Shown: positions 14,346-20,356 of the stretch, piece by piece | Position numbering within the stretch: the first letter of the stretch is position 1 | How the letters are laid out: the number at the start of each line of letters is the position of its first letter | Origin: CAZXDL01 sp964639505 | GTDB taxonomy: Bacteria; Patescibacteriota; Saccharimonadia; Saccharimonadales; UBA4665 | Direction of reading: 5' to 3' | Assembly: GCA_964639505.1 (NCBI GenBank) | Contig: CAZXDL010000012.1 | Span: 1 to 20,356, forward strand | Length of the DNA stretch: 20,356 nucleotides | The notes under the pieces: generated by a model | Database searches by the model: none | What the model was told of the DNA's origin: nothing | Seen by the model: the letters and a program-made list of their open reading frames with translations, nothing else | Made by a program: the position numbers and the translations under genes

Positions 14346-14942
14346 ATGTTTCAGCTACCAGATCTAGACTACAAATACGATGCGTTCGGTAAATACATCA
14401 GCAAGGACATTATGGAGCTGCACCACAGCAAGCACCATCAGACATATGTCGACAAATTAAACGAAGCTATTTCCAAAGCACCCGAACTCGAGGGCAAGAC
14501 AATTGAGGAGCTTATTAGTAATCTCGATGCCACGCCTGAATCAGTCCGCGCAGTTATTCGAAACCATGGAGGTGGCCACTATAATCACACTCACTTTTGG
14601 AAATTCATGTCTCCCGACGGCGGCGCTGAGCCTAGCGGCAAACTGGCCGACGCTCTGAAGCAAAAATACGGCAGCTACCAAGCTTTTATGGACGAATTTG
14701 GAGCCAAGGGCCTCGGTGTCTTTGGTAGCGGCTGGGTTTGGCTGCAACCGGATCTGAGTATCGTGACAACTCCAAACCAGGATTCGCCCTTAAATTCTGG
14801 CGGCGCCGCACCAATCCTTGGCTTAGATGTTTGGGAGCACGCCTACTATCTCGACTACACCTTTAAACGTGCCGACTACATCAAAGCTTGGTGGCACATA
14901 GTCAACTGGCCCGAGGTTCAATCTCGATTTGACACAAATTAG
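14346..14942 (+). CDS. Superoxide dismutase, Fe/Mn family, Mn-type residues
   Basis: 198 residues, the usual length, with no signal peptide, so cytosolic. It converts superoxide to oxygen and hydrogen peroxide. Metal ligands are all present: His26 in E-L-H-H-S-K-H-H-Q-T-Y-V, His81 in Y-N-H-T-H-F-W, and Asp161 and His165 in L-G-L-D-V-W-E-H-A-Y-Y-L. Residues that separate the two metal types point to manganese: Gly77 in G-G-G-H, Gln145 in the N-Q-D-S-P-L loop, and Gly159 two residues before Asp161. A TAATAT (14324-14329) may be the -10, and AGGGG 5-6 bases before ATG serves as Shine-Dalgarno. It fits an oxygen-exposed life style and could protect against superoxide made by a NOX-like flavocytochrome, but the two loci are far apart in the window. 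Confidence 0.96.
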   Translation: MFQLPDLDYKYDAFGKYISKDIMELHHSKHHQTYVDKLNEAISKAPELEGKTIEELISNLDATPESVRAVIRNHGGGHYNHTHFWKFMSPDGGAEPSGKLADALKQKYGSYQAFMDEFGAKGLGVFGSGWVWLQPDLSIVTTPNQDSPLNSGGAAPILGLDVWEHAYYLDYTFKRADYIKAWWHIVNWPEVQSRFDTN

Positions 14943-14960
14943 ATCATCTTGCAAAAATTA

Positions 14961-15001
14961 TAGACAGAATATTGACACTATGATATGATTTCGAAAAATC
15001 A
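14961..15001 (+). promoter_or_regulatory. Possible promoter and inverted repeat upstream of the response regulator
   Basis: TAGACA (14961-14966) and TATGAT (14985-14990) are 18 bases apart. Overlapping the -10 is a perfect inverted repeat TGATTT-CGAA-AAATCA (14986-15001). A TTGACA at 14972-14977 lacks a partner at normal spacing. The repeat could be an operator, for example for autoregulation, or a small hairpin in the leader. Confidence 0.25.
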
Positions 15002-15035
15002 ATATTTAATATTTATTTCATAATAGTGCGCAATA

Positions 15036-15755
15036 ATGGTCGCTATGCAGCTATCTAAAGTGCTATTAGTCGAAGATGATAGGAGTATCGCTGGAGCTTT
15101 GGCTCAGGCCCTTCACGATAGCTATGATATTGATATTGCATCAACCGGCAAGCTAGCTCTTTATAAAACTGACACCGAGCAGTACGAAGCGATTGTTCTT
15201 GATCTCAATTTGCCAGATATTTCTGGCATTTTTATTTGCCAGCAACTCCGTGAAAGGGGCGTTAGCGCCCCTATTTTAATTTTAAGCGGAGAAACAAAGG
15301 TATTGACTAAGATAAATCTGCTCGATGCCGGCGCCAATGATTATCTAACTAAGCCTTTTAGTTTGGGCGAACTAAAGGCGCGACTTCGTGTTCTAGCGCG
15401 ACCAATCAATCAAACTCCTCAAAAGAGCACCAAGCTAGTAGTTGGGGACCTAGTTATGAATCGCAAGACCTACACTGTAACGCGCGGCGATGTACCGATC
15501 GAACTACGACGTAAAGAATTCTCTCTGCTCGAGTGCTTAATGGAACATGCCGGCAGTGTGGTGACCCGTGAAATGCTACTGAGATCGGTTTGGCACGAAT
15601 CAGATGAGTTATGGACTAACACCGTCGATGTGCATATTAAGCATCTGCGCGATAGGATTGATCGCCCTTTTGAGGGTCGTATGATCCGTACAGTGCACGG
15701 CCTCGGCTACAAGATCGAGGCCTTTCAGCCATTAAATATGGCGCGCAAGGTATAA
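15036..15755 (+). CDS. OmpR/PhoB-family response regulator
   Basis: 239 residues. The receiver domain (about 6-122) has the acidic pair Asp14/Asp15, phospho-acceptor Asp56 in V-L-D-L-N-L-P-D, Ser84 and Lys106 in T-K-P-F. A linker (123-138) leads to a winged-helix DNA-binding domain with L-R-R-K-E-F-S-L-L-E, V-V-T-R-E-M-L-L-R-S-V-W, V-D-V-H-I-K-H-L-R-D-R-I and the wing R-T-V-H-G-L-G-Y-K-I. It is a DNA-binding transcription regulator controlled by phosphorylation. The start may be ATG 15036 or the in-frame ATG 15045, which directly precedes the receiver sequence; neither has a clear Shine-Dalgarno. The histidine kinase gene follows after six bases. Confidence 0.94.
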   Translation: MVAMQLSKVLLVEDDRSIAGALAQALHDSYDIDIASTGKLALYKTDTEQYEAIVLDLNLPDISGIFICQQLRERGVSAPILILSGETKVLTKINLLDAGANDYLTKPFSLGELKARLRVLARPINQTPQKSTKLVVGDLVMNRKTYTVTRGDVPIELRRKEFSLLECLMEHAGSVVTREMLLRSVWHESDELWTNTVDVHIKHLRDRIDRPFEGRMIRTVHGLGYKIEAFQPLNMARKV

Positions 15756-15761
15756 AAGACC

Positions 15762-16514
15762 ATGCGCAGCCAAACGATCAAATCCACAACCGGCAGCGCA
15801 ATAAAACCAACCATGACAGACGTTTCGGATATGAATGAAGTCGAGCGTCTAGCCGAACTCGGCAGGCTAAGTTCTTCGATTCTGCACGAAATAAGTAATC
15901 CGATAACCTCTGCTCTGCTTTATCTTGAGCAGTACAAAGACCAACCGACGGCAGCTATCCGCAAAGTCAAAAGCAGCATTAAAGTACTAAGGGAATATGT
16001 CGAGGCTGCCAGACAGCAAGCACGCGGAGAAAGCCAAGCCAGTCGATTTGGAGTAAACCATCAACTTACTCAGTTAAAACGTGTCGTACAGCCATTAGCT
16101 AAGCAGGCTGGCGTTCGGCTAACATTTACTTCTACTTCAGGCGCGGATTGCCAGCTTTACGGTGACCCAGTTAAATTTCAGCAAGTCGTAGCAAATCTTA
16201 TTGTAAATGCAATCGAAGCTTATGGTCATGACGACCCATTAACAAAGCTAATTAAACCAGTTCGAGTAAACATCCAAAACTGTGGTGATTGCTTCACAAT
16301 CGATATCGCAGACTGGGGCCAAGGCATTAAGCCGAGTCAAATAGGTCGGATTTTTGAGCCGTTTTATACCACCAAAAGTCAAGCCGGGCATGGGCTAGGT
16401 ATTGGTTTGGCAATAGTTAAGCAATACGTCACGAATGATTTTAATGGTTCAATTAGTGTCAGAAGTGGCAGTCGCCAAGGCACTGTTTTTAGCATTTCTA
16501 TTCCAACAATTTAA
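15762..16514 (+). CDS. Soluble histidine kinase without a recognisable sensor domain
   Basis: 250 residues with no TM helix. An N-terminal 28 residues of no clear domain are followed directly by the dimerisation helix with H-box L-H-E-I-S-N-P (41-47, phospho-accepting His42), then an ATPase domain: N-box N-L-I-V-N-A-I-E-A (145-153), G1 D-W-G-Q-G (184-188), F-box F-E-P-F-Y-T-T-K (198-205) and G2 G-H-G-L-G-I-G-L (209-216). It is most like the kinase core of NtrB-type enzymes. AAGGT about 10 bases upstream serves as Shine-Dalgarno, and it is co-transcribed with the regulator, its probable partner. With no sensor, it must read an internal signal or a partner protein. Its stop overlaps the trmD stop: the TTAA at 16511-16514 ends both genes. 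Confidence 0.9.
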   Translation: MRSQTIKSTTGSAIKPTMTDVSDMNEVERLAELGRLSSSILHEISNPITSALLYLEQYKDQPTAAIRKVKSSIKVLREYVEAARQQARGESQASRFGVNHQLTQLKRVVQPLAKQAGVRLTFTSTSGADCQLYGDPVKFQQVVANLIVNAIEAYGHDDPLTKLIKPVRVNIQNCGDCFTIDIADWGQGIKPSQIGRIFEPFYTTKSQAGHGLGIGLAIVKQYVTNDFNGSISVRSGSRQGTVFSISIPTI

Positions 16515-17313
16515 TGGTGGCTGTTTTTGTCGCGCCAAGCTTGAATTTCGGCATGATTGCCACTTAACAGTACTTTGGGAACTTTGTCACCCATGAAATC
16601 TTCCGGCCGTGTGTACTGAGGAAATTCAATGTTTTTATCGTCACCTTGAAATGATTCGATTTCTGCCGATGTTTCTCCTCCCAACACCCCTGGTAAAAGC
16701 CTGACAACTGAATCTACGATAATCATGGCCGGCAGCTCTCCGCCTGTTAATANNNNNNNNNNNNNNNNNNNNNNNNNNNNNNNNNNNNNNNNNNNNNNNN
16801 NNNNNNNNNNNNNNNNNNNNNNNNNNNNNNNNNNNNNNNNNNNNNNNNNNNNAGCCTGACAACTGAATCTACGATAATCATGGCCGGCAGCTCTCCGCCT
16901 GTTAATACGTAGTTTCCAATGCAGAATGATTCATCCACCCACTTTGTGACGCGCTCGTCGTAGCCTTCGTAGCGTGGGCAAATAATTATTAAGCCATCAC
17001 CATCTGCTGCGAGGCGCTTGGCGTCGGATTGTTTATATACTTTCCCTCGTGGAGTTGGCAGTATTACTTTAGCCGAACTATCGTTCTTTTTGGCTTGCTC
17101 GATCGCTGCAACCAGCGGCTCAGGCTTTAGTAGCATACCATCGCCCCCGCCATAGGGGGTATCATCAACTGTTTTGCGCGGTCCAAGACCAAAGTCACGC
17201 AAGTTGATCAATTCATAGGAAACAATCTTTTTGTCGCCAGCTTTCCATAGCATGCTATTGCCGAGCACGCCTTCAAACATTTCAGGAAACAGAGTGATAA
17301 TCTGGATTTTCAT
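16511..17313 (-). CDS. trmD: tRNA (guanine-N1)-methyltransferase (interrupted by an assembly gap)
   Basis: TrmD methylates N1 of G37 in tRNAs with a G at position 36, using SAM, and prevents +1 frameshifting. N-terminal landmarks: I-x-I-I-T-L-F-P-E-M-F, D-D-T-P-Y-G-G-G-D-G-M, the knot sequence P-R-G-K-V-Y, I-I-I-C-P-R-Y-E-G-Y-D-E-R-V and I-G-N-Y-V-L-T-G-G-E-L-P-A. The C-terminal part continues V-V-R-L-L-P-G-V-L-G-G and ends in the family's P-x-V-L-L-S-G-N-H tail. A run of 100 N splits the gene, with an identical 55-base copy on each side. Removing the N run and one copy leaves 648 bases, an intact 215-residue frame. Its product makes SAH, the substrate of AhcY. The -10 TAGAAT lies 10 bases before ATG. 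rimM, often next to trmD, is absent. Confidence 0.95.
16698..16907. other. Scaffold gap (100 N) flanked by identical 55-base contig ends
   Basis: Bases 16698-16752 and 16853-16907 are identical, separated by N at 16753-16852. Both copies are the same part of trmD, and merging them restores the frame. This is an unmerged contig overlap of k-mer-like length, not a biological duplication. Confidence 0.95.
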
Positions 17314-17397
17314 CTTTGTTATTATTCTACTCTTTTATTGTTTTTTTATCTATATTATGTTATATTCAGTTTATATTAGAGCTGTAAGGAGTTTTGA

Positions 17398-17853
17398 ATG
17401 GTAATGCCTGAGTTTCTCGGTTCAAAAAATGTTCGTAAAGTATCAGTTGGCTTGCTCGCGTCACTTTCAGGTTTGTCTTTAGCTGGCTGTGCTGGTGGAA
17501 ACAAAACCATAAAATTCGGGGTGGCTTGTGCACCAAATCAGATCCTTAGAGTCGTTTCGGTTAAACAGCCAAGCTACTTATATGACTATCAGGCTACTGT
17601 TGGCGTTAGCTGTACTGATGAGATAGGCAACGAACATTCCGCAATCTCTGTCCAGTCTGGAGGCGATAAGCAAGTTAATACTGGTGTAACTCCATTAGAA
17701 ATCACGGTTGATCAAAGCACTGAAATGCTTGGTATATCTAGTCAAAGTCCTGATATTAGCTTCGATTTACATTCGACTGAAACAGGCGACCAAGTGTCCA
17801 CTATTGATATTGATAATATCGATGGCATTCAGTCTGCTGAAATAAAAAAATAA
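17398..17853 (+). CDS. Small exported lipoprotein of unknown function
   Basis: 151 residues. A signal peptide has a basic n-region (K10, R13, K14), a hydrophobic core (15-27) and lipobox L-A-G-C (28-31), so Cys31 should be lipidated after cleavage and the protein held on the outer face of the membrane. The mature part is beta-rich, with Cys54 and Cys77 or nearby available for a disulfide, and repeated I-D/I-S acidic segments near the C-terminus (I-D-I-D-N-I-D). I recognise no family. AAGGAG lies 7 bases before the ATG. The gene is plus-strand, alone among minus-strand translation genes, divergent from trmD and followed by a strong terminator. Its shape resembles DUF4400/DUF4333-like small lipoproteins only in general terms, so no function is proposed. 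Confidence 0.75.
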   Translation: MVMPEFLGSKNVRKVSVGLLASLSGLSLAGCAGGNKTIKFGVACAPNQILRVVSVKQPSYLYDYQATVGVSCTDEIGNEHSAISVQSGGDKQVNTGVTPLEITVDQSTEMLGISSQSPDISFDLHSTETGDQVSTIDIDNIDGIQSAEIKK

Positions 17854-17865
17854 TACCCGATAACC

Positions 17866-17893
17866 AAAAAGAGCCCCGTTAAGGGCTCGTTTT
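17866..17893. terminator. Bidirectional intrinsic terminator
   Basis: GAGCCC (17871-17876), loop CGTTAA, GGGCTC (17883-17888). On the plus strand it is followed by GTTTT; on the minus strand by TTTTT (complement of 17866-17870). It can end the lipoprotein transcript and the opposing khpA-like transcript. Confidence 0.75.
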
Positions 17894-17900
17894 GTCACAT

Positions 17901-17969
17901 AAAGCTCCCATCTTGCGATGGCTCGCATGAGCTTTTTAGGTTTTGGTTTTGTTAATAGTCTTTTGACTA
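17901..17969. other. Two further hairpins in the convergent spacer
   Basis: AAAGCTC (17901-17907) pairs with GAGCTTT (17929-17935), followed by TT; inside it CCATC-TTGC-GATGG (17908-17921) forms its own stem. Next, TAGTC-TTTT-GACTA (17956-17969) forms a small stem. The first could be a second plus-strand terminator. Together with the upstream terminator, three stems fill most of this 131-base spacer, the longest in the window. Confidence 0.4.
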
Positions 17970-17984
17970 GGGTTAACTATAGCT

Positions 17985-18476
17985 CTAGATGTCGAGATCG
18001 TCAAGATCAGCCAGCTCTGATCGAGCCTGGGCTAATCTATCGCTAGTTTTCTCTTCTTCGTCTTGAGCTGACTCTTGTGCAACTGGCTCAGGCTTCTGTT
18101 CCTGTTTGTCCTCTGTTACATCTTGATCGGCCAGGTCGTCTTGAGAGGCAGAATCATCCTGCTTTGTGTCGTCTTTTTTAGAATCATCGGCTGGCTTGTC
18201 ATCACGGCGAGGTCTTTCACTGTCTTGTGGCCCGTTATCGATAATCTTAAGGTTATAGCGTGCATCGTTCTTTGTGCCAAGCGCGCGAAGTAAAGTACGT
18301 AAAGACTGAGCTGTGGCACCACGCTTACCAATGACTCGGCCGAGATCTTCGGGGTCAACTGTTAGCTCTAGCAACACGCCCTTTTCGTCAATCCTACGCT
18401 CAATACTGACCGCTTCAGGCTTACCAACTAGGGATTTAACTACGTATTCTATAAATTGCTGGTCAATTTCGCTCAT
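17985..18476 (-). CDS. KH-domain RNA-binding protein (KhpA-like) with long acidic tail
   Basis: 163 residues. The first 80 form a KhpA-type KH domain: Y-V-V-K-S-L-V-G-K-P near residue 11, a L-L-E-L-T-V strand, and the RNA-binding loop G-K-R-G (50-53) in R-V-I-G-K-R-G-A-T-A. In other bacteria KhpA is about 75-85 residues and lies between rpsP and rimM; the position after rpsP is kept here. Residues 81-163 are an unusual tail, rich in Asp, Glu, Gln, Lys and Ser with D-D repeats, probably disordered, ending in a short helical stretch with L-A-D-L-D-D-L. GAGGA lies about 10 bases before ATG. I infer a role as RNA chaperone or in ribosome or cell-division regulation, as for KhpA; the tail's role is unknown. 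Confidence 0.85.
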   Translation of the reverse strand: MSEIDQQFIEYVVKSLVGKPEAVSIERRIDEKGVLLELTVDPEDLGRVIGKRGATAQSLRTLLRALGTKNDARYNLKIIDNGPQDSERPRRDDKPADDSKKDDTKQDDSASQDDLADQDVTEDKQEQKPEPVAQESAQDEEEKTSDRLAQARSELADLDDLDI

Positions 18477-18554
18477 GTGACAGATTCCTCATTAGATATA
18501 TATTATAGCAAATACGTTATGGCTTGTGTGAGATATCTTGCCGGATTGGCTAGA

Positions 18555-19004
18555 TTATTTATCTTGCTTTTCTTCTGGCTCTGCTTCAGCTTCGGACTCT
18601 TCGTCNNNNNNNNNNNNNNNNNNNNNNNNNNNNNNNNNNNNNNNNNNNNNNNNNNNNNNNNNNNNNNNNNNNNNNNNNNNNNNNNNNNNNNNNNNNNNNN
18701 NNNNNCGACGCTTGTCGGCATTGCGAACAGTGCGCTCTTTGTCGGAACTTAGGCTGACCCAGTCCGGCAATTTAACGCCCTCTGATTTGAGTAACCGAGC
18801 AACACGATCAGATGGCTGAGCGCCGTGATCGAGGTAGAACTTGGCTTTTTCTTTGTCTAAGGTCACGGATTTACCGTGTGGATCGTAACTTCCCAGTTGG
18901 GCGACAATCTTGCCGCTAGTTGGGGTCCGGCGTGAGTCTTGGACTACTACGCGGAACATGGCGTGGCCTTTTCGACCTGTACGCTGCATGCGAATAACTA
19001 ACAT
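18555..19004 (-). CDS. rpsP: 30S ribosomal protein S16 with acidic extension (gap inside)
   Basis: S16 is a small-subunit protein that helps 30S assembly. Residues 1-80 are standard: M-L-V-I-R-M-Q-R-T-G-R-K-G near the start, F-R-V-V-V-Q-D-S-R-x-x-x-x-G-K, L-G-S-Y-D-P and Y-L-x-x-G-A-Q-P-S-D-x-V. After a K-L-P-D-W segment the protein continues well past the usual 80-90 residues; a run of 100 N (18606-18705) hides part, and the visible end is acidic (D-E-E-S-E-A-E-A-E-P-E-E). True length is unknown because the N run is probably a placeholder. GAAGAGA precedes the ATG as Shine-Dalgarno. It lies 85 bases after rnc and before the KH gene. Confidence 0.92.
   Translation of the reverse strand: MLVIRMQRTGRKGHAMFRVVVQDSRRTPTSGKIVAQLGSYDPHGKSVTLDKEKAKFYLDHGAQPSDRVARLLKSEGVKLPDWVSLSSDKERTVRNADKRXXXXXXXXXXXXXXXXXXXXXXXXXXXXXXXXXXDEESEAEAEPEEKQDK
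18606..18705. other. Scaffold gap (100 N) in the rpsP tail
   Basis: Exactly 100 N. Unlike the trmD gap, the flanks share no overlap, so sequence may really be missing. The flanking code is Glu/Ala-rich, and a repetitive tail would explain the failed assembly. Confidence 0.85.
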
Positions 19005-19089
19005 TATTAAATCTCTTCTTTCTTCGAGTCTCTACGATTAATAGTTTATAAAGACAATCTGCTAATTTTACAGGTTACCGCCCCTGTTG

Positions 19090-19806
19090 TCAAACTGAAG
19101 ATATGTTAGGATTTTGCTTGTAATAAACTAGCGCGGTTTCGGCGGCTTGTTGCTGCGCAGATTGCTTGCTCGGGCCAGTGCCTTGGCCACGTAGTTTGTT
19201 GTTGACGTAAACGCCAACGGTAAATGTCTTGTCGTGGTCTGGACCGTCTTCCTGCATGACTTTGTAGACAGGCGTAGCAGTTTCTTGGCTTTGAGCTAAT
19301 TCTTGCAGGTGCGACTTGGCGTCCTGCCATGAGCCGGTTTCAAGGATTTCACCAAATGTACTCAGAATGCTTTCCGTAATGAATACTTTGGCAGCCTCGT
19401 AACCCTGATCTAAATATAGCGCCCCAATGACGGCTTCGAAACTGTTGGCTAATATCTGGGCGCGGGCGCGATCCGTCCCGCGCTTCTCGCCTCGGCTTAA
19501 ACGTAGGAGGGGCTCAAATTCGAATTTATGGGCGGCAGCGCCGATGCTTTCGGTGCGAACTAAGCTGCTACGCCAGTTGGTCAATATCCCTTCGGGCTCA
19601 TCATACGTAGTGTATAAATGTTCGGTTACAACAAGTTCGAGAACTGCATCACCAAGGAATTCCAATCTTTCGTTGTGCTCCTTGACGGTTTTTTTATGTT
19701 CGTTTAGATAAGAGCGGTGCGTAAAGGCAGTCAATAACAAATTAATGTCATTAAAAGTCACATGAAGTTTGTCTTGAGCAAATGCTTGATAAGCGCTGGT
19801 GTCCAT
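19090..19806 (-). CDS. rnc: Ribonuclease III
   Basis: 238 residues. It cuts double-stranded RNA, including rRNA precursors. The nuclease domain (1-155) has the signature N-E-R-L-E-F-L-G-D-A-V-L (45-56) with catalytic Glu49 and Asp53. The second acidic pair region reads L-A-N-S-F-E-A-V-I-G-A: the Glu is kept, but Asn replaces the Asp found in E. coli. The C-terminal double-stranded RNA-binding domain (about 163-232) starts at K-S-H-L-Q-E and has P-x-Y-K-V, G-P-D-H-D-K-T-F-x-V and G-x-G-x-S-K-Q-x-A-Q-Q-x-A-A. It starts directly after the Nudix stop, with AGAAGGA about 10 bases upstream, so the two are coupled. It ends with TGA, evidence against TGA recoding. Confidence 0.96.
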   Translation of the reverse strand: MDTSAYQAFAQDKLHVTFNDINLLLTAFTHRSYLNEHKKTVKEHNERLEFLGDAVLELVVTEHLYTTYDEPEGILTNWRSSLVRTESIGAAAHKFEFEPLLRLSRGEKRGTDRARAQILANSFEAVIGALYLDQGYEAAKVFITESILSTFGEILETGSWQDAKSHLQELAQSQETATPVYKVMQEDGPDHDKTFTVGVYVNNKLRGQGTGPSKQSAQQQAAETALVYYKQNPNISSV

Positions 19807-20307
19807 CTAGAGCTTTCCTTCTCTAACCCTCTTCATACCCACTAAAATTAATTTACCAATATCATCATAAGCTATCTTGTCGACAGCTTCGCTGGCTGGC
19901 ATCCACTGAATGTCATTGAGCCAATCCTCAGGGTGCAATTTATCGCTTTCACCTAAGCCTTCGACCAAATATATGTGCATTGTCATAAGCACGAGGGTGT
20001 GGCTGCGACGGTATCGAAAGTTTACTTTGCCCAGCCAGCTATTTACTTTCATCTCTTTGAGTCCGGTTTCTTCGCGTATTTCGCGCTCGGCCGTATCGCG
20101 TGGCTCCTCGCCAGGCTCGACATGACCTTTAGGGATAGTCCAGCGATTTTTAGCATCCTGCATTAACAAGACTTGGATGTCGCCGGTTTTTGGTTTACGC
20201 CTAAAGACTATGCCGCCTGAGGTGGTTTCGCGCACTACTTCGTCGATAACTGGTCGCCGTTTGAGCGATAGTTTTTTAAAGCTTTTAATCGGTTTGGGTC
20301 GTTTCAC
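19807..20307 (-). CDS. Nudix hydrolase
   Basis: 166 residues from a GTG start. A basic N-terminus (ten Lys/Arg in the first 20) precedes the Nudix fold. The 23-residue Nudix box is complete (61-83): G-H-V-E-P-G-E...R-E-I-R-E-E-T-G-L, with the metal-binding Glu residues. Before it, R-W-T-I-P-K-G is typical of the diadenosine polyphosphate/MutT-like branch. It hydrolyses a nucleoside diphosphate linked to another group; the exact substrate cannot be read. AGGA in the Shine-Dalgarno overlaps the stop (TAG) of the upstream gene and the rnc ATG follows directly, so three genes are coupled. The basic N-terminus and link to rnc hint at RNA-related work, but this is inference. Confidence 0.9.
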   Translation of the reverse strand: MKRPKPIKSFKKLSLKRRPVIDEVVRETTSGGIVFRRKPKTGDIQVLLMQDAKNRWTIPKGHVEPGEEPRDTAEREIREETGLKEMKVNSWLGKVNFRYRRSHTLVLMTMHIYLVEGLGESDKLHPEDWLNDIQWMPASEAVDKIAYDDIGKLILVGMKRVREGKL

Positions 20308-20314
20308 TATTGTC

Positions 20315-20356
20315 CTATTTCTTAGTTGTTTTCTTAGCTGATTTAGTCTTGGGCTT
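20315..20356 (-). CDS. Lysine-rich C-terminal tail of an unidentified protein (partial)
   Basis: The minus-strand frame entering at the window end gives 13 residues, K-P-K-T-K-S-A-K-K-T-T-K-K, and stops with TAG. Such tails occur on ribosomal proteins and histone-like proteins in many bacteria; the family cannot be told. Its stop overlaps the Shine-Dalgarno of the Nudix gene, so it is probably the previous gene of the same operon. Confidence 0.5.
   Translation of the reverse strand, partial: KPKTKSAKKTTKK

Noticed and set aside
16698..16907. 55-base direct repeat as a target-site duplication or recombination site
   Set aside because: The copies flank an N run of exactly 100 and encode the same trmD residues, so it is an assembly overlap.
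16511..17313. trmD as a pseudogene or two genes
   Set aside because: Collapsing the duplicated contig ends gives an intact frame with all TrmD motifs.
19070..19087. ACAGG...CCTGT hairpin after rnc as a terminator
   Set aside because: The stem is only five base pairs with an eight-base loop and no U-run; rpsP follows in the same direction.
1..20356. TGA recoding, as in some CPR lineages
   Set aside because: rnc ends at a TGA at the expected length, and I noticed no in-frame TGA inside the well-recognised genes.

Overview
The window looks like a chromosomal segment of a small-genome bacterium, most likely of the candidate phyla radiation (Patescibacteria) and probably Saccharibacteria. This is inferred from the tight gene packing, the single-TM exported proteins carrying Ig-like repeats, the acidic tails on ribosome-associated proteins, the stand-alone riboflavin kinase and the lack of biosynthetic operons; I could not run a phylogeny. 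TGA is used as a stop (rnc), so the genetic code appears standard. No tRNA, rRNA, CRISPR array, insertion sequence or phage gene was seen. No gene-free stretch exceeds 131 bases.

Region 1 (1-7065) is the most unusual part. Six minus-strand genes, read from 6563 down to 93, look like one operon. They encode a six-helix ferric-reductase/NOX-type flavocytochrome, an exported protein with one Ig-like domain and a divergent cytochrome-b5-like domain, two small membrane-anchored DUF4352-like proteins, an 844-residue exported protein with seven Ig-like domains ending in a second cytochrome-b5-like domain, and a third DUF4352-like protein. A membrane-anchored cupredoxin-like protein is transcribed divergently from a 97-bp spacer holding two promoters and two perfect inverted repeats. 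I infer a cell-surface electron-transfer system: cytosolic NAD(P)H to FAD to membrane hemes to exported redox domains on Ig stalks.

Region 2 (7118-14251) is metabolic. A PfkB/adenosine-kinase-like gene overlaps ahcY (S-adenosylhomocysteinase), forming an adenosine salvage pair. Then come a stand-alone riboflavin kinase, an ExoD-family membrane protein, a GNAT acetyltransferase coupled to glmM, and two phosphotransacetylase-like paralogues lying tail to tail.

Region 3 (14346-16514) holds a Mn-type superoxide dismutase and a two-component pair: an OmpR-type regulator and a soluble histidine kinase with no sensor domain.

Region 4 (16511-20356) is RNA and translation housekeeping on the minus strand: a lysine-rich protein tail, a Nudix hydrolase, rnc, rpsP, a KH-domain protein with an acidic tail, then trmD, with a plus-strand lipoprotein gene inserted where rimM would often be. 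Two runs of 100 N are scaffold gaps. The one in trmD is flanked by the same 55 bases on both sides, so it is an unmerged contig overlap and trmD is intact. The one in rpsP falls in the acidic tail and may be a real gap.

Across the window, several genes that begin transcription units have a TAnnnT hexamer 6-8 bases before the start codon and no Shine-Dalgarno, while downstream operon genes have one. This suggests leaderless transcripts. Genes that converge have almost no space between them, or overlap.
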